Shown: positions 1 to 6,191 of the stretch, in pieces
Numbering within the stretch: the first letter of the stretch is position 1
How the letters are laid out: the number at the start of each line of letters is the position of its first letter
The notes under the pieces: model-generated
The model's database searches: none
What the model was told of the DNA's origin: nothing
The model's input: only the letters and a program-made list of their open reading frames with translations
DNA from: an uncultured Thermoleophilia bacterium
Lineage (GTDB): Bacteria > Actinomycetota > Thermoleophilia > UBA2241
Length of the DNA: 8,986 nt
Assembly (NCBI GenBank): GCA_903912585.1
Contig: CAIWHY010000046.1
Coordinates: forward strand, 1 to 8,986
Reading direction: 5' to 3'
Program-made: the position numbers and the translations under genes

Positions 1-3
1 GGT

Positions 4-20
4 CAAACTCGCCCCCTCCT
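4..20 (-). promoter_or_regulatory. Ribosome binding site and TTG start of a gene running off the left edge
   Basis: Read on the minus strand, AGGAGGGGG (positions 20 to 12) is followed, 8 bases after its AGGAGG core, by TTG ACC (6 to 1), and then the window ends. This is a strong Shine-Dalgarno sequence at good spacing from a possible TTG start whose second codon is Thr. It lies about 105 bases after the stop of the solute-binding protein gene and on the same strand. In family 5 transport operons the gene after the binding protein is often a DppB-type permease, which commonly begins Met-Thr-Arg. The ribosome binding site is seen directly; the gene itself is inference because only two codons are present. 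Confidence 0.45.
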
Positions 21-54
21 CTCCGGGTCAACGATCCTGCTTCAGAAGAAGCGC

Positions 55-98
55 GATGGGCGGCGGCCAGCTCGAAAGCAGCCCGGCCGCCGCCCATC
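55..98 (-). terminator. Strong intercistronic stem-loop after the solute-binding protein gene
   Basis: GATGGGCGGCGGCC (55-68) and GGCCGCCGCCCATC (85-98) form a perfect 14-bp inverted repeat with a 16-base loop. The structure begins 13 bases after the stop codon of the solute-binding protein on the minus strand. No run of T follows it in that direction (GCGCTTCTTCTGAAGC), so it is not a textbook full terminator. In binding-protein operons such hairpins often stabilise the first cistron or terminate partially, so the binding protein is made in excess of the permease. A small second hairpin, GCTTC-AGAA-GAAGC, lies next to it at 39-52. Confidence 0.65.
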
Positions 99-111
99 CC
101 ATGTCACGACG

Positions 112-1734
112 TCACTTGGTGATCTGCGTCCAGAACTGCACTTGCGGATAGTTGAAGTTGATCGCCTTGTCGCTGTACTTGATGGTCGCCAGGTGCGCGG
201 CCACCGTCTGATCGTCGAACAGGAACGCGGCCACCGCCTGGTCGACCAGCATGTTCTGCGCCTGGTCGTACGGCACGATAGCGGCCTTCGGGTCAGTGGC
301 GCTGAGCTTGAACCCCTCGGCGATGAGCTTGTCGAACTCCGGGTTGTACCAGTAGGACCAGTTGTAGACCACCGTCTTCTCGGAGCCGAACATCGGCGTG
401 AGGTTGTCGATGCCGTCTGGAAGGCTCGGCCACCAGAGCTGGATGGCGAGATCCTGGCGGTTCGCAGGGTTCCCCCGTGCCTTCGCCGCAGCCGCATCGT
501 TGAGCAGAGCCTGGATCTTGACCGTAACACCGACCTTCGCGAACGCCTCCTTGATCAGCGGTGTGAAGGCGGCCTCGTTGGAGTTCTCCGACGTGTAGAC
601 GAGCTGGAGCGTGAAGCCGCCGCCCGGGTACCCGGCGTCCGCCAGGAGCTGCTTGGCCTTGGCGAAGTCGGTCTTGTACTGGCGGACGGTGCCGTCCGTG
701 TTGGGCCACAGGCCGATTGGGACGGGGCCCCTGGACTGCGTGCCAAACCCGCCAGCGCCGACCGCGATGAGGTCCGCGTAGGGAACGGCGTAGGAGAGCG
801 CCTGCCGCACCTTCACGTTGTCGAGCGGTTTCCTCTGGGTGTTGAAGAACATGAGGTACGAGTTGAGGCTCGGGCCCACGTAGACCGTGAGATCGGGGTT
901 CGCCTTGAGGGCGGAGACCTGGTCGCGAGCGACGAGGTTGATGCTGTCCACGGCGCCGGACTCGAGCAGCTGACGCTGCGTGCCCGCGTCGCCGACCAGC
1001 TGGACGACGACCTTCTTGAACTGGTTGGGCTTCCAGCCGCCCCACCAGTCCGGATTCGCCTTGAAGACGATCTGCTGATCGGGGGTGTACGAGTCCAGCA
1101 TGTACGGCCCGGTCCCGTCCTCGTTGCCCTTGTCCCACCAGGCCTGGCTCTTGCCCTTGGTCGCGGGGCTGAACATCCAGGTGGCGTAGTCCGCCGCCAT
1201 GATTCGGTCCATAGGCGCGGGTGTCGACAGCACGAACTCCACCGTGTAGTTGTCTACGACCTTGATGTCCTTGATTTGGCCGAGCAAGTAGGCGGCGCCG
1301 AGATTCAGCTTCATGGTGCGGCCCAGCGAGTACTTCACGGCGGCGGCGTTGAACGGAGTCCCGTCGTGGAACTTCACACCCTGACGTAGCTTGAAGGTCC
1401 ACGAGAGACCGTTCTTGGCGACGGTCCACGACGTGGCCAGCCCCGGCGAGAACGGCGTGGCACTGCCGGCGGGATTGGCATAGACCAGAGGCTCATAGCA
1501 GTTGGCCAGGTACATGACTTCGGTGCTGTAGCTGGCGCTCGGATCCCACGTGGTAACGCCGTAGAGCGAAGCGACGCGCAGGATGTCCGACGACGCGGCG
1601 GGCGACGCCGACGTGCCGCCGCTCGAGCTGGAACTGCCGCATCCTGCGGCAAGCAGGACGCCGGCGAGCACGAACACGAGCACCACTACCCTCGCTGCGG
1701 CTGCCCTCCGGCCTGATCGAGCACTGGAATGCAT
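112..1734 (-). CDS. ABC transporter substrate-binding lipoprotein, family 5 (peptide/nickel/opine type)
   Basis: This is the extracytoplasmic, lipid-anchored binding component of a peptide-type ABC importer, 540 residues long, usual for SBP family 5. The N-terminus has an Arg-rich stretch, a hydrophobic segment of about 17 residues and a lipobox ending LLAAGC, with the lipidated Cys at residue 32, followed by a Ser/Gly-rich linker. The family signature spans roughly residues 96-139: SPGLATSW, then WTFKLRQGVKFHDGTPF and VKYSLGR. Further on are GTGPYMLDSY and NPDWWGG, also typical. An upstream GTG at 1764 is possible, but the ATG at 1734 has AAGGGGGAG just in front of it and gives a normal signal peptide, so I chose it. 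It is divergent from a dipeptide-epimerase-like gene, which favours a peptide ligand. The substrate cannot be read from sequence; oligosaccharides or other solutes are possible in this family. Confidence 0.95.
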   Translation of the reverse strand: MHSSARSGRRAAAARVVVLVFVLAGVLLAAGCGSSSSSGGTSASPAASSDILRVASLYGVTTWDPSASYSTEVMYLANCYEPLVYANPAGSATPFSPGLATSWTVAKNGLSWTFKLRQGVKFHDGTPFNAAAVKYSLGRTMKLNLGAAYLLGQIKDIKVVDNYTVEFVLSTPAPMDRIMAADYATWMFSPATKGKSQAWWDKGNEDGTGPYMLDSYTPDQQIVFKANPDWWGGWKPNQFKKVVVQLVGDAGTQRQLLESGAVDSINLVARDQVSALKANPDLTVYVGPSLNSYLMFFNTQRKPLDNVKVRQALSYAVPYADLIAVGAGGFGTQSRGPVPIGLWPNTDGTVRQYKTDFAKAKQLLADAGYPGGGFTLQLVYTSENSNEAAFTPLIKEAFAKVGVTVKIQALLNDAAAAKARGNPANRQDLAIQLWWPSLPDGIDNLTPMFGSEKTVVYNWSYWYNPEFDKLIAEGFKLSATDPKAAIVPYDQAQNMLVDQAVAAFLFDDQTVAAHLATIKYSDKAINFNYPQVQFWTQITK

Positions 1735-1821
1735 ACGCTCCCCCTTGTCGTCGTGCGCTGGCACTATCCCCCCCGAGGCAGGCGCACGCGCAGTGACACC
1801 CTTCGCCGCTTCGGTTAGCGC

Positions 1822-1850
1822 ATAATACGGCTACCCATCAGGCGGCGCAA
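1822..1850 (-). promoter_or_regulatory. Candidate sigma-70-type promoter of the solute-binding protein gene
   Basis: On the minus strand, TTGCGC (1850-1845) and TATTAT (1827-1822) are separated by exactly 17 bases. The -10 box matches the consensus at 5 of 6 positions and the -35 box at 3 of 6. Transcription would start near 1815, giving a leader of about 80 bases before the ATG at 1734. It is the only AT-rich -10-like sequence in this otherwise GC-rich intergenic region. Confidence 0.5.
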
Positions 1851-1886
1851 CGGCCGCGCGACCCGTACGATGGTAGCCACAGGGAG

Positions 1887-1907
1887 GCCGTCGGAGACGG
1901 CAGGAGG
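1887..1907 (+). promoter_or_regulatory. Small hairpin abutting the Shine-Dalgarno of the epimerase-like gene
   Basis: GCCGTC (1887-1892), a GGA loop (1893-1895) and GACGGC (1896-1901) form a perfect 6-bp stem with a 3-base loop. The next base begins AGGAGG (1902-1907), which lies 9 bases before the ATG at 1917. The strong AGGAGG fixes the start codon. The stem could influence ribosome loading on the mRNA, or could be a protein-binding palindrome; nothing in the sequence decides between these. Confidence 0.4.
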
Positions 1908-1916
1908 AAGCGCTCC

Positions 1917-3050
1917 ATGAAGATCACCGCCGTACGCATTGAGACCCTCGAGGTCGCGCTGGAGTCGCCCTTCGTCATCGCCTCGTCGGCGCTGGCCGCC
2001 AACCCCTGTGACCTCGTTCGCGTCGAGACCGATGAGGGGTTGACCGGCTTCGGCGAGGCGGTCCCCGCCTACGAGTTCACCGGCGACACCCTGTGGAGCG
2101 TCGAGGACGTGATCGGCGAGTACCTCGGGCCCTCCGTGATCGGCTTGGACCCCTTCGACATCGAGGCGATCGTGCGCCTCTGGGAGCGCGAGCTGTTTAC
2201 GGTCGGGAACCAAGCGGCCCAGGCAGCTCTCGAGATGGCCCTGTGGGACCTTCAGGGCAAGGCGCTCGGGCGGCCGCTCTGCGATCTCCTCGGCGGTCGC
2301 ACCCGGGACGGACTGGTCGAGGAGGTCACCCTGGCCTGGGACTCCCCGGAGGCCCTGGCGGAGAAGACGCAGCGCATGCGCGCCGACGGCGTCACCGCGT
2401 ACAAGGTCAAGGCCGGCGACGCGCCCGAGCGAGACGAGCAGCGCGTCGCCGCCGTGCGCGAAGCGGCCGGCCCGGGCGCGCGGATCACGGTCGACGCGAA
2501 CCAAGGCTGGTGGGACGCGAGAACGGCCGTGCGCGCGATCAAGCTTCTCTCACCGTACGACATCGCATTCGTCGAGCAGCCGGTGCGCATGGACGATCTC
2601 GAGGCGGCGCGGTTCGTGCGCGAGCGCGTGGACGTGCCCATCGCCCTCGACGAGAGCGTGAGGGGACCGCGCGAAGCGCTGGCCTGCGTCAAGGCAGGCG
2701 CCTGTGACATCTTCGTGATCAAACTCATGAAGACGGGCGGCATCCTGGGCGCCATCAAGGTCAACGCGATTGCCGAGGCCGCCGGCATCCCGGTCGCGAT
2801 GGGCAACATGGGCGAGAGCTCGCTCGGCCTTGCGGCTCACCTCCACGCCAGCATCGCCCTGGCGAACGTCGAGTATTGGGACGCGGACCTTCCGTGGCGC
2901 CCGGGAGGACTCAAGCGCGACATCGGGAACGGGCTCACTGGAGAAGTGCGCGACGGCGTCTCCACGATGGTGGTGCCCGAGGGCCCGGGCATCGGCATCG
3001 TGCTCGACGAGGAGGCCATCGCGGCGCAGCGCACGACACGGCGCTGGTGA
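1917..3050 (+). CDS. Enolase-superfamily enzyme, MLE subgroup; probable dipeptide epimerase (L-Ala-D/L-Glu epimerase-like)
   Basis: A 377-residue cytoplasmic enzyme of the mandelate racemase / muconate-lactonizing enzyme group of the enolase superfamily. These enzymes abstract the proton alpha to a carboxylate on a Mg-bound substrate. The N-terminal capping domain covers about residues 1-125 and the TIM barrel follows. Visible active-site residues are the KxK motif (K163, K165 in AYKVKAG), the metal ligands D193 (VDANQGW), E220 (FVEQP) and D245 (ALDES), and the opposite base K269 (VIKLMKTGG). Near the C-terminus, YWDADLPW gives a DxD motif (D322, D324), the feature that in dipeptide epimerases binds the substrate's amino group. 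All catalytic positions are intact. Divergence from a peptide-type binding protein supports a role in peptide or muropeptide use. Alternatives are N-succinylamino acid racemase or another MLE-like activity; the exact dipeptide cannot be read from the sequence. Confidence 0.9.
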   Translation: MKITAVRIETLEVALESPFVIASSALAANPCDLVRVETDEGLTGFGEAVPAYEFTGDTLWSVEDVIGEYLGPSVIGLDPFDIEAIVRLWERELFTVGNQAAQAALEMALWDLQGKALGRPLCDLLGGRTRDGLVEEVTLAWDSPEALAEKTQRMRADGVTAYKVKAGDAPERDEQRVAAVREAAGPGARITVDANQGWWDARTAVRAIKLLSPYDIAFVEQPVRMDDLEAARFVRERVDVPIALDESVRGPREALACVKAGACDIFVIKLMKTGGILGAIKVNAIAEAAGIPVAMGNMGESSLGLAAHLHASIALANVEYWDADLPWRPGGLKRDIGNGLTGEVRDGVSTMVVPEGPGIGIVLDEEAIAAQRTTRRW

Positions 3051-3065
3051 CCGGCCTCAGTGGGT

Positions 3066-3102
3066 GCCCGCAATCGAGAGGTGTTCGCGGGCGAGTAGCC
3101 CG
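3066..3102. terminator. Short hairpins between convergent genes, possible weak bidirectional terminator
   Basis: The 52-base gap between the epimerase-like gene (plus) and the TPR gene (minus) contains GCCCGC (3066-3071) pairing with GCGGGC (3087-3092). The second arm overlaps an alternative, tighter hairpin CGGGC-gagta-GCCCG (3088-3102) that touches the minus-strand stop codon at 3103. The two structures are mutually exclusive. Neither is followed by a T run, so efficient intrinsic termination is uncertain. Confidence 0.35.
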
Positions 3103-5448
3103 TCAGCCAGCGGAGACGTCTGACTCTCGGCGTGCACTCTCAAGTAGTTCTCGCGTTCTCGCAAGGTCGTACTGCGCGCCGACGGCTTCGAAAGTAGTCG
3201 CGGCCCCATCGAGAGCGGCTACGTCGCCCGTAAGACGCCCCACTTCTGCGTGCGTGAGAGCCTCCTCGTAGCGGGCGCCGAGCCTCTTGGCGGCGACTAG
3301 GCTCTTGCGCCACCATGCCTCGGCCTTCCTCGGTCGGCCGCGCAACCACTCGTAGGTACCACGTGAGCGGCAAGCTGATACAACGCCACAAACGTCGGCT
3401 TGCGCCGTCCTTTGCTGGTCACGGCAGGCCGCCTTCGCCTCCCTCAGCGCTACGGTCCTCTCCGGGTTCTGCCGCGACTCTGCCTCGAGCAGACTGAGCG
3501 TCGCCCGAGCTGCGTGGCAACCGCGCAGGAAGTAGCCCGTGATCCCGTACTTGCGGATGCGCTCGCTCTGATCGCCGAGTATGGCAAAGGCCTCTTCCGC
3601 CCGCCCCTGCCTAGCCAGGCATTGCGCGAGCCACCCGAAGCCAGAGACCGCGTCGGCTGGTTGCAGCGCACCTAGCAACAGTTCGATGCCGTGTCGAAGA
3701 GTCTCTTCGGCCTGCTCGTGATCGCCCTCGATCGAGCGGATGTTGCCGACCCGGCACAGCCCCCAACCGACGACAACCGGGTCGCCCGCCTCTTCGGCGA
3801 GAGCAACGATCCGCTCGCACGAAGTGAACGCTTCGGCCAGCCGACCTTCGTCGACCATCACGTTGACCGCCTCGATCATCGAAGTGCCCCATTCGCGGAA
3901 CCTGCCGAGCGCGTGGAACTCGTCCGCGGCGCGCAGATCGTAGTCGAGCGCCTTCGCCCAGTCCCCAGTCGCCCAGTACTCATGAAAGCCCATGAGCCAA
4001 TGCACGGTAGCCAAGGCAAACGGCTCATGGGCTCGTTCCGCAAGCCGCAGCGCCCGGCGGTGATAGAAGCGAGAGATGCGTCGCAGCGGGATGGAGTCGC
4101 AGGCATACCCCAAGCCGGCACACGCCGCCGCTGTCTGCCAGGTGAGCGCGGCGTTCTCGACGTCGTTGAGCGCCAGGAGCAGCGCCAGCAGCAGCTGCGA
4201 CTGGTCTGCTCCCGCATCCATGAACGTTAGGCTGTGGTAGATCCAGAACCGCTCCTCAACCGTGCCTACTGAGTGGCCAAGAACCGATCGACGCCGGAAC
4301 GGAAAGAGGCGGTGACCGAGTTGCCGCAAAAGCTGCGTGACTATGGCTCGACGCATGGTGCCGCGCTTCCGGGGGAAGGGGCGGCCGAGCAGCGCAAGGG
4401 CGCGAAGGAGGTGCTCGCGCGCACGTTCGTGCTCTCCCCGGCGGAACAGGGCCTCGCCCATCTTCCGTTCGATGGCTGCGCGTTCGAGCGGATCCCACTT
4501 CTCGCCGAACGCCAAGGTGTAGGCGTCCAAAGCCTGCTCGTAGTGCTCGAGCGCCTCGGCGTCGGCGGCGATGGTGCCGGCCTGGTCGGCGGCCTTGAAG
4601 AGGTACTCCTGCGCCTTCTCCCAGTCCTCGGCCTTGGTGTAGTGGTAGGCGAGCAGGCTGTAGAAGTCGTCGAGGCGGTCGGCGAAGAGGGATTCGATCG
4701 CTGCCGCCACCTGGCGATGCAGTTCGCGTCGCCGCCGCTTCACGATGCTCTCGTAGGTGGCCTCCTGGACGAGAGCATGCTTGAAGATGTACTCGAGCTC
4801 GGGCTCGCGTGCCTTCTCGAGCACCAGTTCGCGCGCCTGCAGGCCGGCGAGGCTCGCATCGAGCTCGCGCTCAGCCTCCGTGATCGCAACGAGAAGGCGG
4901 TAGAAGAAGCTGCGCCCAATGACGGCGGCCAGGCGCAGGACCTGCTTGAGATCGTCGTCGAGGCGATCGACGCGCGCCATGATGACGCCGAGCAAAGTGT
5001 CCGGTATCGCGATGCTCACGGCCTGGTCGGTCACCCGATAGCCGCCGCTCGCTTCGTCGCGCACGAGGCCGCCGAGGTCGATCAGGCTCTGCACGATCTC
5101 CTCGACGAAGAAGGGGTTGCCCTCGGCCTTGGCGAGGATCGCCTTGCGCAGCGTGGCCGGCAGGTCACTGCCGTTGATGAGCTGCGAGGCAAGCGTCGTG
5201 CTTTCGGCCGACGAGAGCGGCTTGAGACGGATCTCGCGCGAGCGTTGGGCGTACTCGCCGCGAGCCAGCTCCCGCAGCCTCGTGATCGAGCTGTCGACCT
5301 CCGGCCGCGCGACGCAGCAGATCAGCAGGGGCACCTCGGCCGGGGGCGGGCAGGGCGGGCGCGTCGTCGATTGTCGCTTCGCGTCCCCCCACCCCTCTCT
5401 GTGCTTGCGCAGAGTCGCAGGCGGCCGCAACTGGTGTGAGTCCAGCAA
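3103..5448 (-). CDS. Headless remnant of a nucleotidyl cyclase/AAA-ATPase/TPR regulator (AAA C-terminal part plus TPR arm)
   Basis: The longest start is a TTG at 5448 (781 residues) with only a weak AAGG upstream. Recognisable homology begins near residue 39 (GTG codon at 5334) with VPLLICCVARPE, the beta-strand that follows Walker B in the large cyclase/ATPase proteins of the COG3899 type. After it come AEGNPFFVEEIVQSL (about 108-122), IPDTLLGVIMARVDRL (148-163), VIGRSFFYRLL (176-186) and FKHALVQEATYESI (222-235). From about 260 to the end it is helical TPR-like repeats, ending in the usual family manner. The zinc-ribbon/cyclase domain, Walker A and Walker B are absent, so it should neither make cAMP nor hydrolyse ATP. 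Residues 1-38 are Arg/Pro-rich and look like non-coding sequence read through. Intact relatives are about 1000-1150 residues. The remaining 740 codons have no stop, so truncation is recent or the TPR arm is still used. It lies downstream of the tetR gene on the same strand, 99 bases away. Confidence 0.8.
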   Translation of the reverse strand: MLDSHQLRPPATLRKHREGWGDAKRQSTTRPPCPPPAEVPLLICCVARPEVDSSITRLRELARGEYAQRSREIRLKPLSSAESTTLASQLINGSDLPATLRKAILAKAEGNPFFVEEIVQSLIDLGGLVRDEASGGYRVTDQAVSIAIPDTLLGVIMARVDRLDDDLKQVLRLAAVIGRSFFYRLLVAITEAERELDASLAGLQARELVLEKAREPELEYIFKHALVQEATYESIVKRRRRELHRQVAAAIESLFADRLDDFYSLLAYHYTKAEDWEKAQEYLFKAADQAGTIAADAEALEHYEQALDAYTLAFGEKWDPLERAAIERKMGEALFRRGEHERAREHLLRALALLGRPFPRKRGTMRRAIVTQLLRQLGHRLFPFRRRSVLGHSVGTVEERFWIYHSLTFMDAGADQSQLLLALLLALNDVENAALTWQTAAACAGLGYACDSIPLRRISRFYHRRALRLAERAHEPFALATVHWLMGFHEYWATGDWAKALDYDLRAADEFHALGRFREWGTSMIEAVNVMVDEGRLAEAFTSCERIVALAEEAGDPVVVGWGLCRVGNIRSIEGDHEQAEETLRHGIELLLGALQPADAVSGFGWLAQCLARQGRAEEAFAILGDQSERIRKYGITGYFLRGCHAARATLSLLEAESRQNPERTVALREAKAACRDQQRTAQADVCGVVSACRSRGTYEWLRGRPRKAEAWWRKSLVAAKRLGARYEEALTHAEVGRLTGDVAALDGAATTFEAVGAQYDLARTRELLESARRESDVSAG

Positions 5449-5547
5449 CGTGGACCTTAGTGGGCAGCTTTCGAACCTTCGGGAGGAGGTTACGCGATTG
5501 CTCGAGGAGGTCGAGCGAGCAACCTGCGGTGCGAAGGGCCGGTAGGG
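5449..5547. other. Gap between the TetR gene and the headless TPR gene
   Basis: This 99-base gap holds a 7-bp perfect inverted repeat, TTGCTCG (5498-5504) and CGAGCAA (5516-5522), with an 11-base loop. It starts about 25 bases after the minus-strand tetR stop codon, so it might end or slow tetR transcription, but no T run follows. An alternative inner pairing CTCGA/TCGAG (5501-5505/5511-5515) is also possible. A plus-strand frame (5450-5545) fills the gap and is described under findings. Confidence 0.4.
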
Positions 5548-6105
5548 TCAGTCGATCCGCAGCACGTCGTTGATGACGGCGACCAGAAGCGGCTGAAGCT
5601 CCTCGGCCGGAACACGCCAGAACGCATCACCTGCGGGGAACCCCAGCACGCTGGCGATGACGCCTAGAGAGGCGGCCATGCGCACGCGATCGACCAGCGC
5701 GGTCTTCTCATCGGCGAACACCGCCTCGAGCGCCTCGTGCATGGCCTCATGCGCCGCTGGATCCATCCAGTCTTCAGCCAAGGCCTGAAGCGTGCCCTGG
5801 TTGCTCTGGAACAGCTCGAAGAGCCGCCGCTGCGCCAGGGCCAGCTCGACTATGGTCGCCAGGCCCTTGCCCCAGGCCTCGCGATCGGGCCGGCTCTTGA
5901 GCGCCGCGGCCAATGGTCCGAGACCGTCGAAGACCGGCCGCACGAGCGTGCGAAGGATCTCCTTCTTGCTGGAGAAGTGGTAGTACAGCGCCGCCTTGGT
6001 CACCCCGACGCGCTCGGCGATCTCGCGCAGGGACGTCTTCTCGTAGCCCTGCTCGATGAACAGGTCGAGGGCGGTGTCGAGGATGCGATCACGGGTATCG
6101 TTCAC
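5548..6105 (-). CDS. TetR/AcrR-family transcriptional repressor
   Basis: A 185-residue DNA-binding regulator, normal length for TetR. The N-terminal domain reads RDRILDTALDLFIEQGYEKTSLREIAERVGVTKAALYYHF in overlapping parts, with the helix-turn-helix at about residues 24-43 (TSLREIAERVG turn, TKAALYYHF recognition helix), followed by SSKKEIL. The remaining 130 residues are the variable ligand-binding and dimerisation domain. I chose the GTG at 6105 because AAGG lies 8 bases upstream and the protein then begins MNDTRDRIL, as TetR proteins usually do. The longer GTG start at 6141 would add 12 residues encoded within the operator region. It is divergent from a DrrAB-type exporter with three repeated elements between them, which strongly suggests that it represses both itself and the exporter and is released by an exporter substrate. 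The ligand is unknown. Confidence 0.93.
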   Translation of the reverse strand: MNDTRDRILDTALDLFIEQGYEKTSLREIAERVGVTKAALYYHFSSKKEILRTLVRPVFDGLGPLAAALKSRPDREAWGKGLATIVELALAQRRLFELFQSNQGTLQALAEDWMDPAAHEAMHEALEAVFADEKTALVDRVRMAASLGVIASVLGFPAGDAFWRVPAEELQPLLVAVINDVLRID

Positions 6106-6115
6106 AGCACCAACC

Positions 6116-6184
6116 TTACTTGACAACAGGTAGAATCCCACTTACCGTGCGGTCAGTCAAATGTCTTACTGACCGACAGGTAGG
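6116..6184. promoter_or_regulatory. Operator array: three related ~19-bp elements between tetR and the exporter
   Basis: Two direct copies of CTTACT-N5-ACAGGTAG lie at 6116-6134 and 6166-6184. An inverted, more diverged copy lies between them, at about 6141-6160. The second and third copies together form a long inverted repeat: TACCGTGCGGTCAGT (6143-6157) and ACTGACCGACAGGTA (6168-6182) match at 12 of 15 positions with a 10-base spacer; the inner 8 bp are perfect. TetR dimers bind such palindromes, and the array covers the start region of both divergent genes. That these sites bind the adjacent TetR protein is inference from position. Confidence 0.7.
6120..6148 (+). promoter_or_regulatory. 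Candidate exporter promoter overlapping the operator
   Basis: TTGACA (6120-6125) is a perfect -35 box, and TACCGT (6143-6148) fits the TANNNT pattern of actinobacterial -10 boxes at 17 bases spacing. The -35 box is inside the first operator-like element and the -10 box is inside the second, so a bound repressor would block RNA polymerase. Transcription would begin near 6155, leaving a leader of about 37 bases before the ATG at 6192. The -10 match is weak, so the position is tentative. No equally clear promoter for tetR is seen on the other strand. Confidence 0.45.
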
Positions 6185-6191
6185 TAGAGTC

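Noticed and set aside
142..1389. A 415-residue plus-strand open frame opposite the solute-binding protein gene
   Set aside because: It is antisense to a gene with clear family motifs, has no ribosome binding site, and its Val/Arg/Glu/Asp-rich composition is what the complement of high-GC coding sequence gives.
4273..5439. A 388-residue plus-strand open frame opposite the TPR gene
   Set aside because: Antisense shadow of the TPR gene; no recognisable domains and no plausible start signals.
5470..5475. TTCGAA resembling a tRNA T-loop
   Set aside because: The bases on either side (GAAGG and GCTGC on the minus strand) do not pair as a T-stem, and no anticodon arm or acceptor stem can be found around it.
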